Below are positions 19,455 through 29,387 of a stretch of DNA of 64,000 bases, piece by piece. The stretch's first letter is position 1, and every line of letters begins with the position of its first letter. Source of the DNA: Erythrobacter sp. AP23 (lineage in GTDB: Bacteria; Pseudomonadota; Alphaproteobacteria; Sphingomonadales; Sphingomonadaceae); contig NZ_LNBY01000001.1 of assembly GCF_001542855.1 (NCBI RefSeq), positions 62,001-126,000 on the forward strand. The letters are read 5' to 3'. Position numbers and translations under genes: made by a program. Below the pieces are notes generated by a model that worked only from the letters and a program-made list of their open reading frames with translations, made no database searches and was not told where the DNA came from.

Positions 19455-20107
19455 GTTGGCTGCCGATCCTCGCCCTGGCCGCACTGGTGTTCGGCCTTGC
19501 GGTGTATCTGCTCAAGCTCCCGCGCAGTCTGTGGATGCTGTTCGGATCGGCTCTGCTGTTCGGTTTGGCAGGCTATGCGATGCAAGGAAACCCCGGCCAG
19601 CCTGCCGCGCCTACCGCGCCGGTTGCCGAGGAGGCTTCGCAGACCGGCGAACTCCTGGTCGAGGCGCGGCGCGAGTTCTATCCCGAGGGTCGTCTGCCCT
19701 CGCGCTTCGTCGTCACCGCCGACGCCTTTACCCGGCGCGGCCAGCACGCGCAGGCAGCCAATTTCCTCCGCAATGCCGTGGCCGAGAATCCGCAAGACAG
19801 CGAGGCCTGGCTGGCACTGGGCAATGCGCTGGTCGAGCATGCCAACGGCCAGCTTACTGCGGCCGCGCTTTACGCATACTCGCGGTCCGAGCAGGTCGCT
19901 CCCGCCAATCCCGCACCGACCTATTTTCTTGGCCTCGCTTACCTTCGCGCAGGCGAGCCGGGACGGACCCTCGCACTGTGGCGCGAATTGCTCGAAAATG
20001 CGCCCGAAGGCACCGATTGGCGCGGGCCGCTTGCCGCGCGACTCGAACGTCTGGAAGCGATGCTGGGGGTAGGCCCTGTTTCTTCCACGGAAGAAACCGA
20101 AGGATAA
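19451..20107 (+). CDS. ccmI: Cytochrome c maturation TPR protein CcmI (CycH)
   Basis: An apocytochrome c chaperone that presents the substrate C-terminus to the CcmF/CcmH lyase. The 218-residue product has two N-terminal membrane helices (about 3-20 and 27-44), then a periplasmic domain with TPR-like repeats, the clearest being AWLALGNALVEHANGQLT and YFLGLAYLRAGEPGR. It is the last gene of the operon. It is shorter than the 400-residue CcmI of some rhizobia. Confidence 0.85.
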   Translation: MSWLPILALAALVFGLAVYLLKLPRSLWMLFGSALLFGLAGYAMQGNPGQPAAPTAPVAEEASQTGELLVEARREFYPEGRLPSRFVVTADAFTRRGQHAQAANFLRNAVAENPQDSEAWLALGNALVEHANGQLTAAALYAYSRSEQVAPANPAPTYFLGLAYLRAGEPGRTLALWRELLENAPEGTDWRGPLAARLERLEAMLGVGPVSSTEETEG

Positions 20108-20210
20108 CAGCCCCATGCGCGACTTGTTGCGAGTGCGAAGCCTTGCTGCTAACGCCCGCGACTTCGCCACTTAGGCCGAGAGACACGATGTTGTCGGAAC
20201 CCATTCCCGC

Positions 20211-22157
20211 ATGACAGAAAACGCTCCCGCGTCATCCCCGCTGAACGAAGGTGTGCCGCCTGCGAATTCGCATGGCGGGCACGGCCGCAGCGGTTCGCGC
20301 GCGGCTCTGGCCGTGGGTGCGATCGGTATCGTCTTCGGCGATATCGGGACAAGCCCGCTCTATGCCTTTCGCGAGACCTTTTCCGGGGCGGCGAGCATTG
20401 CCATCGACCGGATGCACGTGCTGGGCGTGGTCAGCCTGATATTCTGGTCGATGCTGCTGGTCGTCGCGATCCAGTACGTTACCATCCTGATGCGTGCGGA
20501 CAACAAGGGGCAGGGCGGCAGCCTTGCCCTTGTCGCACTGCTATCGCGCCATGTCGGCAAGACGAAATACGCCTGGCTCGTGGTTCTGCTGGGCGTGTTC
20601 GCCACGTCGCTATTCTATGGCGACAGCATGATCACCCCGGCCATATCGGTCCTTTCGGCTGTGGAGGGGCTGACCGTGGTCGACGAAGGATTGTCCTCCT
20701 ACGTCATACCCATCGCGCTTGTGCTGCTGGTCTTCCTGTTCGTTCTCCAACGACGGGGCACGGCCAAGGTCGGGGCGCTGTTCGCCCCGGTGATGATCGT
20801 CTGGTTCCTGACGCTTGCCGGGCTGGGCCTCAACCAGATCATCCAGAACCCGGACATCCTCTGGGCGCTCAACCCCTACTACGCGGTGATGTTCTTCGTG
20901 ACCGACGGTTTCATCGCCTTCCTTGCGATGGGCGCGGTGGTGCTGGCGGTGACGGGTTCCGAAGCGCTCTATTCGGACATGGGCCATTTCGGGCGCGGGC
21001 CGATGCGTCTGTCGTGGTTCGGTTTCGTCATGCCGTGCCTGCTGCTCAACTATTTTGGGCAGGGCGCGATGATCGCAGGGCTCCCGTCCGAGCAGGCGGC
21101 GGAAGTCGTCAAGAACCCCTTCTTCCTGCTGGCGAGCGAGGAATTCCGCCTCCCGCTGGTGATCCTCGCCACCGTGGCGACCTTCATCGCCAGCCAGGCG
21201 GTTATCTCGGGCGCCTTCAGCATCACGCATCAGGCGATGCAGCTGGGCTTCATGCCGCGGCTGTCGATCCGCCACACCAGCGAAACCGAAGCGGGCCAGA
21301 TTTACATTCCGGTCGTCAACTGGGCGCTGATGGTGGCGGTCATCATCCTGGTGCTGACCTTCCAGACCTCCTCCAACCTTGCCAGCGCATACGGCATCGC
21401 GGTGACGGGCGCGGTGACGATCGACACGCTGCTGATGGGCGTGCTGTTCGTCGGCGTATGGAAGTGGAAGTGGTGGTACGCCGCGCCGGTGGTGATCTTC
21501 TTCCTGATCATCGACGGTGCCTATTTCGCCGCAAACCTGTTCAAGGTGCCCGATGGTGGCTGGTTCCCGCTGGTCGTGGGCCTCATTGCCTTCACCCTAC
21601 TCACCACATGGGCGCGCGGTCGCAAGCTGATGCGCGACCGGATGAGCGAGACAGCGCTGCCGATCGAGATTTTCGCCAAAAGCGCCAAAAATTCCGCCAC
21701 TCGCGTGCCCGGCACCGCCATCTTCATGGCCAGCCAGACGGCGGGCGTGCCTTCCGCGCTGCTGCACAATATCAAGCACAATAAGGTGCTGCACGAACGC
21801 GTGGTGATCCTGACCGTTCTGATCGCCGATGCACCCTATGTCGATCCGGAGGAGCGCTGCGAATATCACGACCTAGGCGACGGCTTCTATCGCGCGATCC
21901 TGCACTACGGCTTCATGGAAGAGACCGACGTTCCGCAGGGGCTGAAGAAGATGCAGCGCTGCGGCGGCGAGTTCGACATGATGCACACCAGCTTCTTCCT
22001 CAGCCGCCAGACGCTGCTCGCCAGCGACAAGCCCGGCATGCCGATCTGGCGCGAGAAAGTCTTCGCCTGGATGCTGCGCAATGCCGCGACCGCGATGGAC
22101 TTCTTCCGGCTGCCAACCAACCGGGTGGTCGAGCTCGGGAGCCAGGTGGAAATCTAG
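20211..22157 (+). CDS. kup: Low-affinity potassium uptake protein Kup
   Basis: A proton-coupled potassium symporter of the KUP/HAK/KT family in the inner membrane. The 648-residue product has twelve or so helices and the family signature [17 protein letters not shown] near residue 45, [17 protein letters not shown] near 141 and a cytoplasmic C-terminal domain. The ribosome site of ATG 20211 is weak. The 103-nt gap after ccmI suggests a separate transcription unit. Confidence 0.97.
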   Translation: MTENAPASSPLNEGVPPANSHGGHGRSGSRAALAVGAIGIVFGDIGTSPLYAFRETFSGAASIAIDRMHVLGVVSLIFWSMLLVVAIQYVTILMRADNKGQGGSLALVALLSRHVGKTKYAWLVVLLGVFATSLFYGDSMITPAISVLSAVEGLTVVDEGLSSYVIPIALVLLVFLFVLQRRGTAKVGALFAPVMIVWFLTLAGLGLNQIIQNPDILWALNPYYAVMFFVTDGFIAFLAMGAVVLAVTGSEALYSDMGHFGRGPMRLSWFGFVMPCLLLNYFGQGAMIAGLPSEQAAEVVKNPFFLLASEEFRLPLVILATVATFIASQAVISGAFSITHQAMQLGFMPRLSIRHTSETEAGQIYIPVVNWALMVAVIILVLTFQTSSNLASAYGIAVTGAVTIDTLLMGVLFVGVWKWKWWYAAPVVIFFLIIDGAYFAANLFKVPDGGWFPLVVGLIAFTLLTTWARGRKLMRDRMSETALPIEIFAKSAKNSATRVPGTAIFMASQTAGVPSALLHNIKHNKVLHERVVILTVLIADAPYVDPEERCEYHDLGDGFYRAILHYGFMEETDVPQGLKKMQRCGGEFDMMHTSFFLSRQTLLASDKPGMPIWREKVFAWMLRNAATAMDFFRLPTNRVVELGSQVEI

Positions 22158-22223
22158 TCTCTGTGGGGTAGGCTCGATACGGAGGGTCGTGTCGTGCGCG
22201 CTGCGAAGCTGCAGGAGGCTCTC

Positions 22224-22709
22224 TTGGACACCGTCATTCCGATCCCTGCATGGATCACTTTGATTTCGGCTACGATCATGGGAGGCGTATATTTCGCCTT
22301 CTCCACTTTCATGATGCCCTCGCTCGACGCGCTCGGAAGCGCGCGTGGCATGGAGGCGATGCAGTCGATCAACAAGGTGATTGTGCGATCGCTTTTTCTA
22401 CCGGTGTTTTTCGGGGGCACGCTCACGAGCGCAGCCGTTGCAGTTGTTGGTCTCTACGACATGGGTCGGCCCGGTGCGGTCATGCTCGTGGCGGGTGGAG
22501 CCCTCTATTTCTTCGGCATGTTCGTTGTGACGGTGGTCGGTAAGGTGCCGCTCAACAATGCCCTTGAGACCGAAAAACCCGGCAGCCAAGCTGGCGATGT
22601 GATGTGGTCGCGATATCTGGCCGCATGGGTTCGATGGAACCATGTGCGGACCCTATCCTGCTTAGCCTCGACCATCTGCTTGGTGAGCGCGATCGACCGG
22701 CTTGGCTAG
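22224..22709 (+). CDS. DUF1772 (anthrone-oxygenase-like) membrane protein
   Basis: A small four-helix inner-membrane protein of unknown function; the DUF1772 family includes fungal anthrone oxygenase-like members, but no reaction can be inferred here. The TTG at 22224 was chosen because GCAGGAGG precedes it by 7-8 nt, giving the family-like start MDTVIPIPAWITLISATIMGG (161 aa). A longer GTG start at 22194 lacks a ribosome site. It is convergent with yciB, whose stop is 5 nt away. Confidence 0.7.
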   Translation: MDTVIPIPAWITLISATIMGGVYFAFSTFMMPSLDALGSARGMEAMQSINKVIVRSLFLPVFFGGTLTSAAVAVVGLYDMGRPGAVMLVAGGALYFFGMFVVTVVGKVPLNNALETEKPGSQAGDVMWSRYLAAWVRWNHVRTLSCLASTICLVSAIDRLG

Positions 22710-22714
22710 ATTAC

Positions 22715-23362
22715 TCACGCCGTCGGCGGTTCGTCCTTAATCACCTCGTCCTTTTCCTCCAGCGCCAGGCCATGCTTCAGCAGCATCGGGATCTGGGTGA
22801 AGGTGAACAGGAAGCTCAGCGGCATGAACACCCACAGCTTGGCCCAGAGCCAACTTTCGAAGCTCAGATGCAGGCGTAAGACCTCGTTGAGGCCGGCCAT
22901 GAACACGAAAAACAGGCCCCAATTGCGCGACAGTTTGAGCCAGCCTTCGCGGTTCAGGCCTTCGAAGGCCGCCTCTAACAAGATCTGCAGTAGCGCCTTG
23001 CCGCGCAGCCAGCCGCCGATCAGCAGCGCGCCGAACAGCAAATAGATCGCGGTCGGCTTGATCTGGATGAACTTCTCGTCCTGCAGCCAGATGGTCAGCC
23101 CGCCGAACCCCACGATCAGCGCGGTCGAGAGGATCAACATCGGGCTGACATGGCCGAACTTGAACTTGCTGAAGACGAGTGCCACCACCGCCGCGATCAT
23201 GAAGGCGATGGTGCCGTAGATCACCGCCGCGATCTCGCCGAAGGTCGAGGTCTCGGGCGGCTGGTAGAACTTGTAGACCCCGAGGAAGACCAGCAGCGGG
23301 CCATAGTCGACGAGGATGTTGAGCCAGCCGGATTTGGATTTGGGTGCGGTGTCTTCGGTCAT
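22715..23362 (-). CDS. yciB: Inner-membrane septation protein A (YciB/IspZ)
   Basis: A polytopic inner-membrane protein connected with cell division and envelope synthesis. The 215-residue product has five to six helices and family motifs WLNILVDYGPLLVFLGVYK at the N-terminus, RNWGLFFVFMAGLNEVL near 146 and WLWAKLWVFMPLSFLFTF near 172. It starts with an ATG overlapping the ftsY stop by one base. It is the last gene of dapF-mtaB-ftsY-yciB. Confidence 0.95.
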   Translation of the reverse strand: MTEDTAPKSKSGWLNILVDYGPLLVFLGVYKFYQPPETSTFGEIAAVIYGTIAFMIAAVVALVFSKFKFGHVSPMLILSTALIVGFGGLTIWLQDEKFIQIKPTAIYLLFGALLIGGWLRGKALLQILLEAAFEGLNREGWLKLSRNWGLFFVFMAGLNEVLRLHLSFESWLWAKLWVFMPLSFLFTFTQIPMLLKHGLALEEKDEVIKDEPPTA

Positions 23363-24288
23363 CAAGCCACTCCCGCGATGACGCGCGCGACGAGGTCGGG
23401 GTCGAAGGGACGCAGATCGTCGATCTTCTCGCCCACGCCGATCGCATGGATCGGCAGGCCGTATTGCTCGGCCGCCTGCACCAGCACGCCGCCGCGCGCT
23501 GTGCCGTCGAGCTTGGTCATGACAAGGCCGGTGACCCCCGCGACTTCCTTGAACACGTCGATCTGGTTGAGCGCGTTCTGGCCATTGGTCGCATCAAGTA
23601 CCAGCACCACGTCGTGCGGTGCTTCGGGATTGAGGCGGCCAAGAACTTTGCGGATCTTGGCCAGCTCGTCCATCAACTCGCGCTTGTTCTGGAGGCGGCC
23701 TGCCGTGTCGACGATGAGCACATCGGTGCCGATCTCGGTCGCTTTCTTGACGGCATCGAACACGATGCTGGCCGGATCGCCGCCCTCGGGGCCGCGCACG
23801 ATCGGCACGTCGATGCGGTCGGCCCAAGTGGCGAGCTGGCCGATGGCCGCGGCGCGGAAAGTATCGCCTGCCGCCAGCATCACGGCGTAATCGTCTTCCT
23901 GGAAGAGATGCGCCAGCTTGGCGATGGTGGTGGTCTTGCCGCTGCCGTTGACGCCGATCACCAGCAGCACCTGCGGGCGCGGGAAGGCAGTGATCTCGAG
24001 CGGCTTGGCGACGGGACGCAGGATGGCGGCGATTTCCTCGGCCACCGCTTCCTTCAGCTCGGACTCGCTGATTTCGAGACCGAAACGCTTGGCGCGCAGC
24101 TTTTCGCGAATGCGCGCAGCAGCAGACGGGCCGAGATCCGACAGGATCAGCGCATCCTCGACATCGTCCAGTGTTGCATCGTCTAGCTTGGCCGTGCCCA
24201 CCACTTCGGTGAGGTTGCTGGTCAGTTTTTCGGAGGTTTTGCGAAATCCTCCGAACAGCCGGTCGGTCCAGCTTTGCTTCTCTGTCAT
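23362..24288 (-). CDS. ftsY: Signal recognition particle receptor FtsY
   Basis: The SRP-receptor GTPase that delivers ribosome-nascent-chain complexes to the Sec translocon at the inner membrane. The 308-residue product has the NG domain: helical N-part, P-loop GVNGSGKT at 112-119, GDTFRAAA near 141, DTAGR near 195 and TKLDGTARGG near 258. The acidic A domain of E. coli FtsY is absent, usual in alphaproteobacteria. It overlaps mtaB by 4 nt. Confidence 0.98.
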   Translation of the reverse strand: MTEKQSWTDRLFGGFRKTSEKLTSNLTEVVGTAKLDDATLDDVEDALILSDLGPSAAARIREKLRAKRFGLEISESELKEAVAEEIAAILRPVAKPLEITAFPRPQVLLVIGVNGSGKTTTIAKLAHLFQEDDYAVMLAAGDTFRAAAIGQLATWADRIDVPIVRGPEGGDPASIVFDAVKKATEIGTDVLIVDTAGRLQNKRELMDELAKIRKVLGRLNPEAPHDVVLVLDATNGQNALNQIDVFKEVAGVTGLVMTKLDGTARGGVLVQAAEQYGLPIHAIGVGEKIDDLRPFDPDLVARVIAGVA

Positions 24289-25460
24289 TCTAGAAGGCCA
24301 TTCTCGTGCTTGGTCGGCGTGACCGCGATGATCGACCCGGCGGGCGTGCCTTCGGGTACGGAAACACGGGCGAAATGCGGCGTGTAGCCGGTCCCGTCAC
24401 GCTCGGCGAGGACAGTGTGCGGCTTATCGACGAGCGTCGTCAGCCACTCGTCGCGCGCCTGCGTTGTGGCCGTGCGCAGTTGGGCCGCACGGCGTTTGAT
24501 CTCGGCGCGTTCGACCTGCGGCATGCGCGCGGCGGGGGTGCCGGGGCGAGGCGAATAGGGAAAAATGTGCCCGTGGACTATTTTGAGTTCGCGAATAATC
24601 GAGAGATTGGCCGCATGATGCTCGTCGGTTTCGGTCGGAAAGCCCGCGATCAGGTCCGCGCCCACCGCCAGATCGGAGCGAAGCGCCGCCAGACGGGTGA
24701 TCAGATCCACTGCATCGCCGCGCAGATGCCGCCGCTTCATGCGCTTGAGAATAAGATCGTGACCATGCTGCAGCGACAGGTGCAGGTGCGGCATCAGCCG
24801 CTGCTCATGGGCGAAAAGCTCGAACAGCAGTGGGTCGATTTCGATCCCGTCGAGCGAGGACATCCGCAGCCGCCGGAGCTGGGGGAAAGTGTCGAGCACC
24901 GCGCGCACCAGCTCGCCGAGCGGAGGCGCGCCAGGCAGATCGTGGCCCCATGACGTCACATCGACGCCGGTCAGCACCACTTCGGGCGCGCCATGGTCGA
25001 GATGACGTTCCACCTCGGCCAGAACCTGCGCGATGGTCAGCGAGCGACTGGGGCCGCGCCCTTGCGGGATGACGCAAAAGGTGCAGGCATGGTCGCACCC
25101 GTTCTGCACCGCGATAAAGGCGCGGGTGCGGTCCTGCGGGGCGGAGGGCGCCTCGGGCGGGATGTTCCAGGCACGGGCGTCGAGCTTGGAAGTGTTGGCG
25201 ATCAGCCCGTCGACTTCGGGCATGGCGGCGAGCTGATCGCGCTCGATATCGGCAGCGCAGCCGGTCACCAGCAGGCGCGCATCGGGATTGGCACGGCGTG
25301 CGCGGCGGATCGCCTGGCGGGTCTGGCGCACGGCCTCGCTGGTCACCGCACAGCTGTTTACCACCACGAGGTCGCGTTCCTTCGCCAGCATGGCGCGGAT
25401 TTGCTCGCTTTCGGAGATATTCAGGCGGCAACCGAGCGAAATGACTTGCGCCTCGCTCAT
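24285..25460 (-). CDS. mtaB: tRNA methylthiotransferase MtaB (MiaB-like)
   Basis: A radical-SAM enzyme predicted to methylthiolate t6A37 of tRNA to ms2t6A. The 391-residue product shows the N-terminal UPF0004 cysteines Cys11, Cys37 and Cys68, which bind the auxiliary cluster, and the radical-SAM CxxxCxxC at Cys122, Cys126 and Cys129. A TRAM-like C-terminal part follows. The start at 25460 overlaps the dapF stop by 4 nt; a longer start at 25475 is less family-like. Confidence 0.95.
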   Translation of the reverse strand: MSEAQVISLGCRLNISESEQIRAMLAKERDLVVVNSCAVTSEAVRQTRQAIRRARRANPDARLLVTGCAADIERDQLAAMPEVDGLIANTSKLDARAWNIPPEAPSAPQDRTRAFIAVQNGCDHACTFCVIPQGRGPSRSLTIAQVLAEVERHLDHGAPEVVLTGVDVTSWGHDLPGAPPLGELVRAVLDTFPQLRRLRMSSLDGIEIDPLLFELFAHEQRLMPHLHLSLQHGHDLILKRMKRRHLRGDAVDLITRLAALRSDLAVGADLIAGFPTETDEHHAANLSIIRELKIVHGHIFPYSPRPGTPAARMPQVERAEIKRRAAQLRTATTQARDEWLTTLVDKPHTVLAERDGTGYTPHFARVSVPEGTPAGSIIAVTPTKHENGLLE

Positions 25461-26266
25461 GCGAAGTCGCCCCATTCGAAGCTGCCACGATAGCTTTCGG
25501 TCGCAGGGCCGGTCATGCGAATGCGGTTATCGTCGCCCCATGCGATCACGAGGTCTCCACCCGGCAGGGTCACGGTCACCTCGCGGTCGGCAAGTCCTCT
25601 GCGCATGGCGTGGATCGCTGTGGCGCAGGCCCCGGTGCCACAGGCGCGGGTGAGGCCGACGCCACGCTCCCACACGCGCAAGCGGATGTGTTCACGGTTC
25701 TCGATGGTAGCGACATTGACGTTGACACGTTCGGGGAACAGCGGATCGTTTTCGATCTCGGGTCCGACCTCGTCGAGCGGAACCGCGTCGGCATTTTCGA
25801 CGAAGAAGATCACATGCGGATTACCGACATTGACCGCACCGGGCTGGTCGAGCCCGTCCCAGCCGACGGGCATTATCGCAGTGTCCATGGCGTAGGCGAG
25901 GGGAATCGCGTCCCAGTCGAAGCGCGGTTTGCCCATGTCGACGCTCGCTCCACCGCTTGCCGGTTCGACATGGATCACTCCACCAGACGTCTCCACGCTG
26001 GCGTCAGCTCCATGCAGCAACGCGACCGCGCGGCTCGCATTACCGCAAGCCTCTACCTCGCCGCCGTCATGATTGAAGATCCGCATGCGAAAATCGGCGG
26101 TTTCGCTGGGTTCGAGAAGGATCAGCTGGTCGCAGCCGATGCCGGTGCGCCGATCCGCCAGGGCCCGCGCAATCGCGGCATCGATTGCAGGAACAGCGCG
26201 CGCACGCGCATCGAGCACGACAAAGTCGTTGCCCAGCCCATGCATCTTGGTGAAATCGACGCGCAT
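25457..26266 (-). CDS. dapF: Diaminopimelate epimerase
   Basis: Converts LL- to meso-diaminopimelate for lysine and peptidoglycan. The 269-residue product begins MRVDFTKMHGLGNDFVVLD and has the two catalytic cysteines in EACGNASR (Cys74) and RACGTGACA (Cys209). ATG 26266 gives the family start; ATG 26278 is four codons upstream and also possible. It leads a four-gene operon with 1-4 nt overlaps (dapF-mtaB-ftsY-yciB). Confidence 0.97.
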   Translation of the reverse strand: MRVDFTKMHGLGNDFVVLDARARAVPAIDAAIARALADRRTGIGCDQLILLEPSETADFRMRIFNHDGGEVEACGNASRAVALLHGADASVETSGGVIHVEPASGGASVDMGKPRFDWDAIPLAYAMDTAIMPVGWDGLDQPGAVNVGNPHVIFFVENADAVPLDEVGPEIENDPLFPERVNVNVATIENREHIRLRVWERGVGLTRACGTGACATAIHAMRRGLADREVTVTLPGGDLVIAWGDDNRIRMTGPATESYRGSFEWGDFA

Positions 26267-26313
26267 CCTGCGGCGCATCTATGCACTCGACGCGGAAGCG
26301 TCCAGTGTGCGTA

Positions 26314-28005
26314 TCAGCCCGCGCGCTTGCCTTCGCCGCGCTTGGTCTCCTGTGCGGTGAAGTCGACTTCGGTCACGTTGTCGAGCTTGTCCTTGGAGAG
26401 AAGGCCCTTCTGGTTCAGCCGTTCCAGCACCTGCGCCGCCGGCTCGGGGCGACCATAGTGATAGCCTTGGCCCTTCATCGTGCCCATACGCTTCAGCGCT
26501 TCGAGCACGAATTCGTTTTCGATCCCTTCGGCGGTCACGGGAAGTTTCAGCCCGTCGCTCATGGCGAGGATTGCGTCGACCAGTTTGGCGCCGTGTTCGT
26601 CTTCCTTGAGTTCGGCGATGAAGGCCCGGTCTATCTTGAGCCTGTCGAATGGCAAGCTGCGGAGCTGTGCCAGGCTCGAATATCCGGTACCGAAATCGTC
26701 GAGGCTGACGCAGACACCCTGATTGCGCAGGCTGCTGATCATTGAGCGAACCATGCCGACATTGTCGTGCAGACAGCTCTCGGTAATCTCGATATCCAGC
26801 CTGTTGGGCGGGAAATTGTGCAGTACGAGCAATTTGAGCAGCTTTTGCGCAAACCACGGATCGCGCATCTGCACGGGCGAGATGTTGACCGACAGCGTGA
26901 GCTCCGAATCCCACTGTTTGGCATCCTCGAAGGCCTGCTCGATCAGCGCTTCGCTCATCTCTCCTATCACACCGATTTCTTCGGCTATGGGAATGAAGAT
27001 GTCCGGGCCGACCACGCCCATTTCGGGCGATTCCCAGCGCGCCAGCATTTCGAAACCGACCAGCTCGCCACTCTCGATATCGATCTGTTGTTCGTAGTAC
27101 GGCCTAAATTCGCCATTGGCGATGCCGCGGCGGATGCCCGCCTCGAGCTCGTTGCGAAAACGCAGCTCGTTCTCCATCGACGGTTCGAACCAGTAGAACC
27201 GGTTCTTTCCCTGCTTCTTGGCGTGATACATGGCGATATCCGCCTTATGCATCAGCTTTTGCGCGGAAGGCGTGCCGTTGCGTACACCGTCCATCTGGGT
27301 GCTCGAGGCAATGCCGATCGACATGGTTACCTCGATCGCGGAATCGGCATATTCAACCGGCCGTGCGACCTGCTCGATCATTCGCGTCGCCAATTGGTCA
27401 ACGCGGTCGGGAACCTGGGGAGGATAGGGCACGACGCAAACGAATTCGTCTCCGCCAAGCCGTGCCAGTGCGCCCCCGTCGGGTAGCAGGCGCTGGATGC
27501 GCGCGGCGGTTGTCCGCAAGACTTCGTCGCCGGCCTGGTGGCCGTGCAGATCGTTGACCTGCTTGAAGCTGTCGAGATCGATCGCAATTGCCGCGAGCGC
27601 GTTTTCCCGGCGCTCGAGCTCGGCCAGCAATTGCCCCAGCACGGCGGTGAAACTGCGGCGGTTATGGCATCCGGTCAGATGGTCGATATCGGCGAGGCGG
27701 CGCGCCTCTTCTTCGGACTCGCGGCGGCTCTTAAGCTCTTCGGTGAGCGCCTTGTAGCGGTGCCAGCCCAAGAGGATCAGCGCGATATTGAGGAGCAGAG
27801 CATTGGTGAGCGCGACATCGAGAGAGGGTGCATCGCCGTTCCATGCCAAAAGCAAATTGGGCAGGACCACGCCAGCCGTGCCGACGAAGAGGATAATCGC
27901 AGCAAAGGCGATCCCAAGAGTCACGATATCGTGATCGCTACGGGCAGCCTCTTTGCCTCGGCGCGCGGTCCGATTTCCGGTCGCATCTGAACTTTTCCGG
28001 ACCAA
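26314..28005 (-). CDS. Membrane-bound GGDEF-EAL cyclic-di-GMP protein
   Basis: Predicted diguanylate cyclase/phosphodiesterase. The 563-residue product has two N-terminal helices (about 28-50 and 64-81) with almost no periplasmic domain, then a GGDEF domain with an intact GGDEF at 184-188. The EAL domain has the signature as EML (Glu319-Leu321), keeping the metal-binding glutamate, and later the ITES, DDFGTG and EGIE motifs. Both activities may be intact. No RxxD inhibitory site is obvious before GGDEF. The start is a TTG with an AAGGGGG ribosome site. Confidence 0.93.
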   Translation of the reverse strand: MVRKSSDATGNRTARRGKEAARSDHDIVTLGIAFAAIILFVGTAGVVLPNLLLAWNGDAPSLDVALTNALLLNIALILLGWHRYKALTEELKSRRESEEEARRLADIDHLTGCHNRRSFTAVLGQLLAELERRENALAAIAIDLDSFKQVNDLHGHQAGDEVLRTTAARIQRLLPDGGALARLGGDEFVCVVPYPPQVPDRVDQLATRMIEQVARPVEYADSAIEVTMSIGIASSTQMDGVRNGTPSAQKLMHKADIAMYHAKKQGKNRFYWFEPSMENELRFRNELEAGIRRGIANGEFRPYYEQQIDIESGELVGFEMLARWESPEMGVVGPDIFIPIAEEIGVIGEMSEALIEQAFEDAKQWDSELTLSVNISPVQMRDPWFAQKLLKLLVLHNFPPNRLDIEITESCLHDNVGMVRSMISSLRNQGVCVSLDDFGTGYSSLAQLRSLPFDRLKIDRAFIAELKEDEHGAKLVDAILAMSDGLKLPVTAEGIENEFVLEALKRMGTMKGQGYHYGRPEPAAQVLERLNQKGLLSKDKLDNVTEVDFTAQETKRGEGKRAG

Positions 28006-28155
28006 TCCCGCCCCCTTGGAGTATTTGGACTGCCCTGCGATAGCCGCAATAGGACTAAAAACACGTTAATCGTGGGTCTTGCCGGGGTGGCCAGCGCGCG
28101 CGCATCGGTCTACCCGAACCCGTACCGAGGAGTAACCGACGGAGCAGATCCCGCG

Positions 28156-28563
28156 ATGCGTTATTGGCTGATGAAATCCGAACCCTTCAAGTACAGCTGG
28201 GACGATCTCGTCGCCGAGAAAGAGGGTACATGGGACGGTGTGCGCAACCACCGCGCCAAAAACAATCTCGCCGCGATGGAGGTGGGCGACCAGGCCTTCT
28301 TCTACCACTCGCGCGAGGGCCTCGAAATCGTCGGCATCTGCGAAGTGAGCGTGGCGGGCATCACCGATCCCACCGATCCCGAAGGCAAGTGGGCCGCGGT
28401 GAAGGTCAAGCCCAAGAGCAAGCTGCCACATCCGGTTACGCTCAAGCAGATCAAGGCCGAGCCGAAGCTTGCCGATTGCGAACTGGTCAAGCTCTCGCGC
28501 CTGTCGGTGGCGGAGATCAAGCCCGACGAATGGTCGGTAATCTGTGCCATGGCGGGCATTTGA
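28156..28563 (+). CDS. EVE domain protein (thymocyte nuclear protein 1-like)
   Basis: An EVE-fold protein of the PUA-like superfamily, thought to bind modified bases in nucleic acid. The 135-residue product has the typical MRYWLMKSEPFKYSWDDL start, then GVRNHRAKNNL, AFFYHS and the late LADCELVKLSRLSV segment. The single domain fills the whole protein. It starts 151 nt from the divergent GGDEF-EAL gene and is followed 71 nt later by an SDR gene. Confidence 0.93.
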   Translation: MRYWLMKSEPFKYSWDDLVAEKEGTWDGVRNHRAKNNLAAMEVGDQAFFYHSREGLEIVGICEVSVAGITDPTDPEGKWAAVKVKPKSKLPHPVTLKQIKAEPKLADCELVKLSRLSVAEIKPDEWSVICAMAGI

Positions 28564-28634
28564 TCGGGCAGACCGAAGGAACGCCTTGGTGCAGTCCACC
28601 GTTGCCGAGATGACCCCAGCAACGGAGACCAGAC

Positions 28635-29384
28635 ATGAAGCGGTTCGAAGGCAAGCGTATCCTCATTACCGGCGGCACCAGCGGCATGGGCCTGGCCGGT
28701 GCGAAGATGATCGTCGATGAGGGTGGCGAAGTCGCCGTGACCGGCACGAGCCAGGATCATCTCGAAGAGGCTGGTGCGGCGCTGCCGTCGGGATCGCTGG
28801 TATTGCGAAACGACGCGTCCGATCCCCAGGCGGCCAAGGAGTTGGGTGCAAAGGTCAAGGGGCAGATGGGCATGATCGACGGCGTGTGGTTGAATGCCGG
28901 GTTCGGCAAGTTCGGCGACAACGAAAGTGTCGATGCCAAGATGTTCGACGGTATGACCAACGTGAATGTGCGCGGGCCCGTGTTGCAGATGGCCGAGTTG
29001 ATTCCGGTGGTCGCCGACGGCGGCTCGGTGGTCGTGACGGCTTCGGTCTCGCCGTATCTCGGCCAGCCACAGGGTGCCGTCTATGCCGCTACTAAGGGTG
29101 CCGTGACCGCTTTGGCGCGGAGCTGGGCGGCCGATCTCGCCGGTCGCGGCATTCGAGTGAACTCGATTGCCCCCGGGCCGATCGAGACCAATTTCTTCGA
29201 CGGCATGGGCATTCCCGACGACCAGGTCGAAGAACTGACCGAGCAGATCGAGAAGCAGGTGCCGTTGGGCCGTTTTGGGTCGGCCGACGAGGCGGCGCAG
29301 GTGGCGCTGTTCCTGCTGTCCGACCAGGCGAGTTACGTCACTGGCTCGCAATATGTGGTCGATGGCGGAATGACGATGCGCTGA
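28635..29384 (+). CDS. Short-chain dehydrogenase/reductase
   Basis: A classical NAD(P)-dependent SDR; substrate unknown. The 249-residue product has the cofactor motif TGGTSGMG (residues 12-19), LNAGFG in place of NNAG, the active-site serine in VVTASVS and the YAATK tyrosine/lysine pair. A C-terminal NSIAPGPIETNF segment and SYVTGSQYVVDGGMTM are also typical. A ribosome site (GGAG) precedes the ATG. It converges with the ThDP enzyme gene, 3 nt apart. Confidence 0.92.
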   Translation: MKRFEGKRILITGGTSGMGLAGAKMIVDEGGEVAVTGTSQDHLEEAGAALPSGSLVLRNDASDPQAAKELGAKVKGQMGMIDGVWLNAGFGKFGDNESVDAKMFDGMTNVNVRGPVLQMAELIPVVADGGSVVVTASVSPYLGQPQGAVYAATKGAVTALARSWAADLAGRGIRVNSIAPGPIETNFFDGMGIPDDQVEELTEQIEKQVPLGRFGSADEAAQVALFLLSDQASYVTGSQYVVDGGMTMR

Positions 29385-29387
29385 CGT

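Noticed and set aside
28060-28072. GTTAAT element near the GGDEF-EAL start
   Set aside because: Only one TTAA half; no second half at 7 nt, so not reported as a CtrA site.
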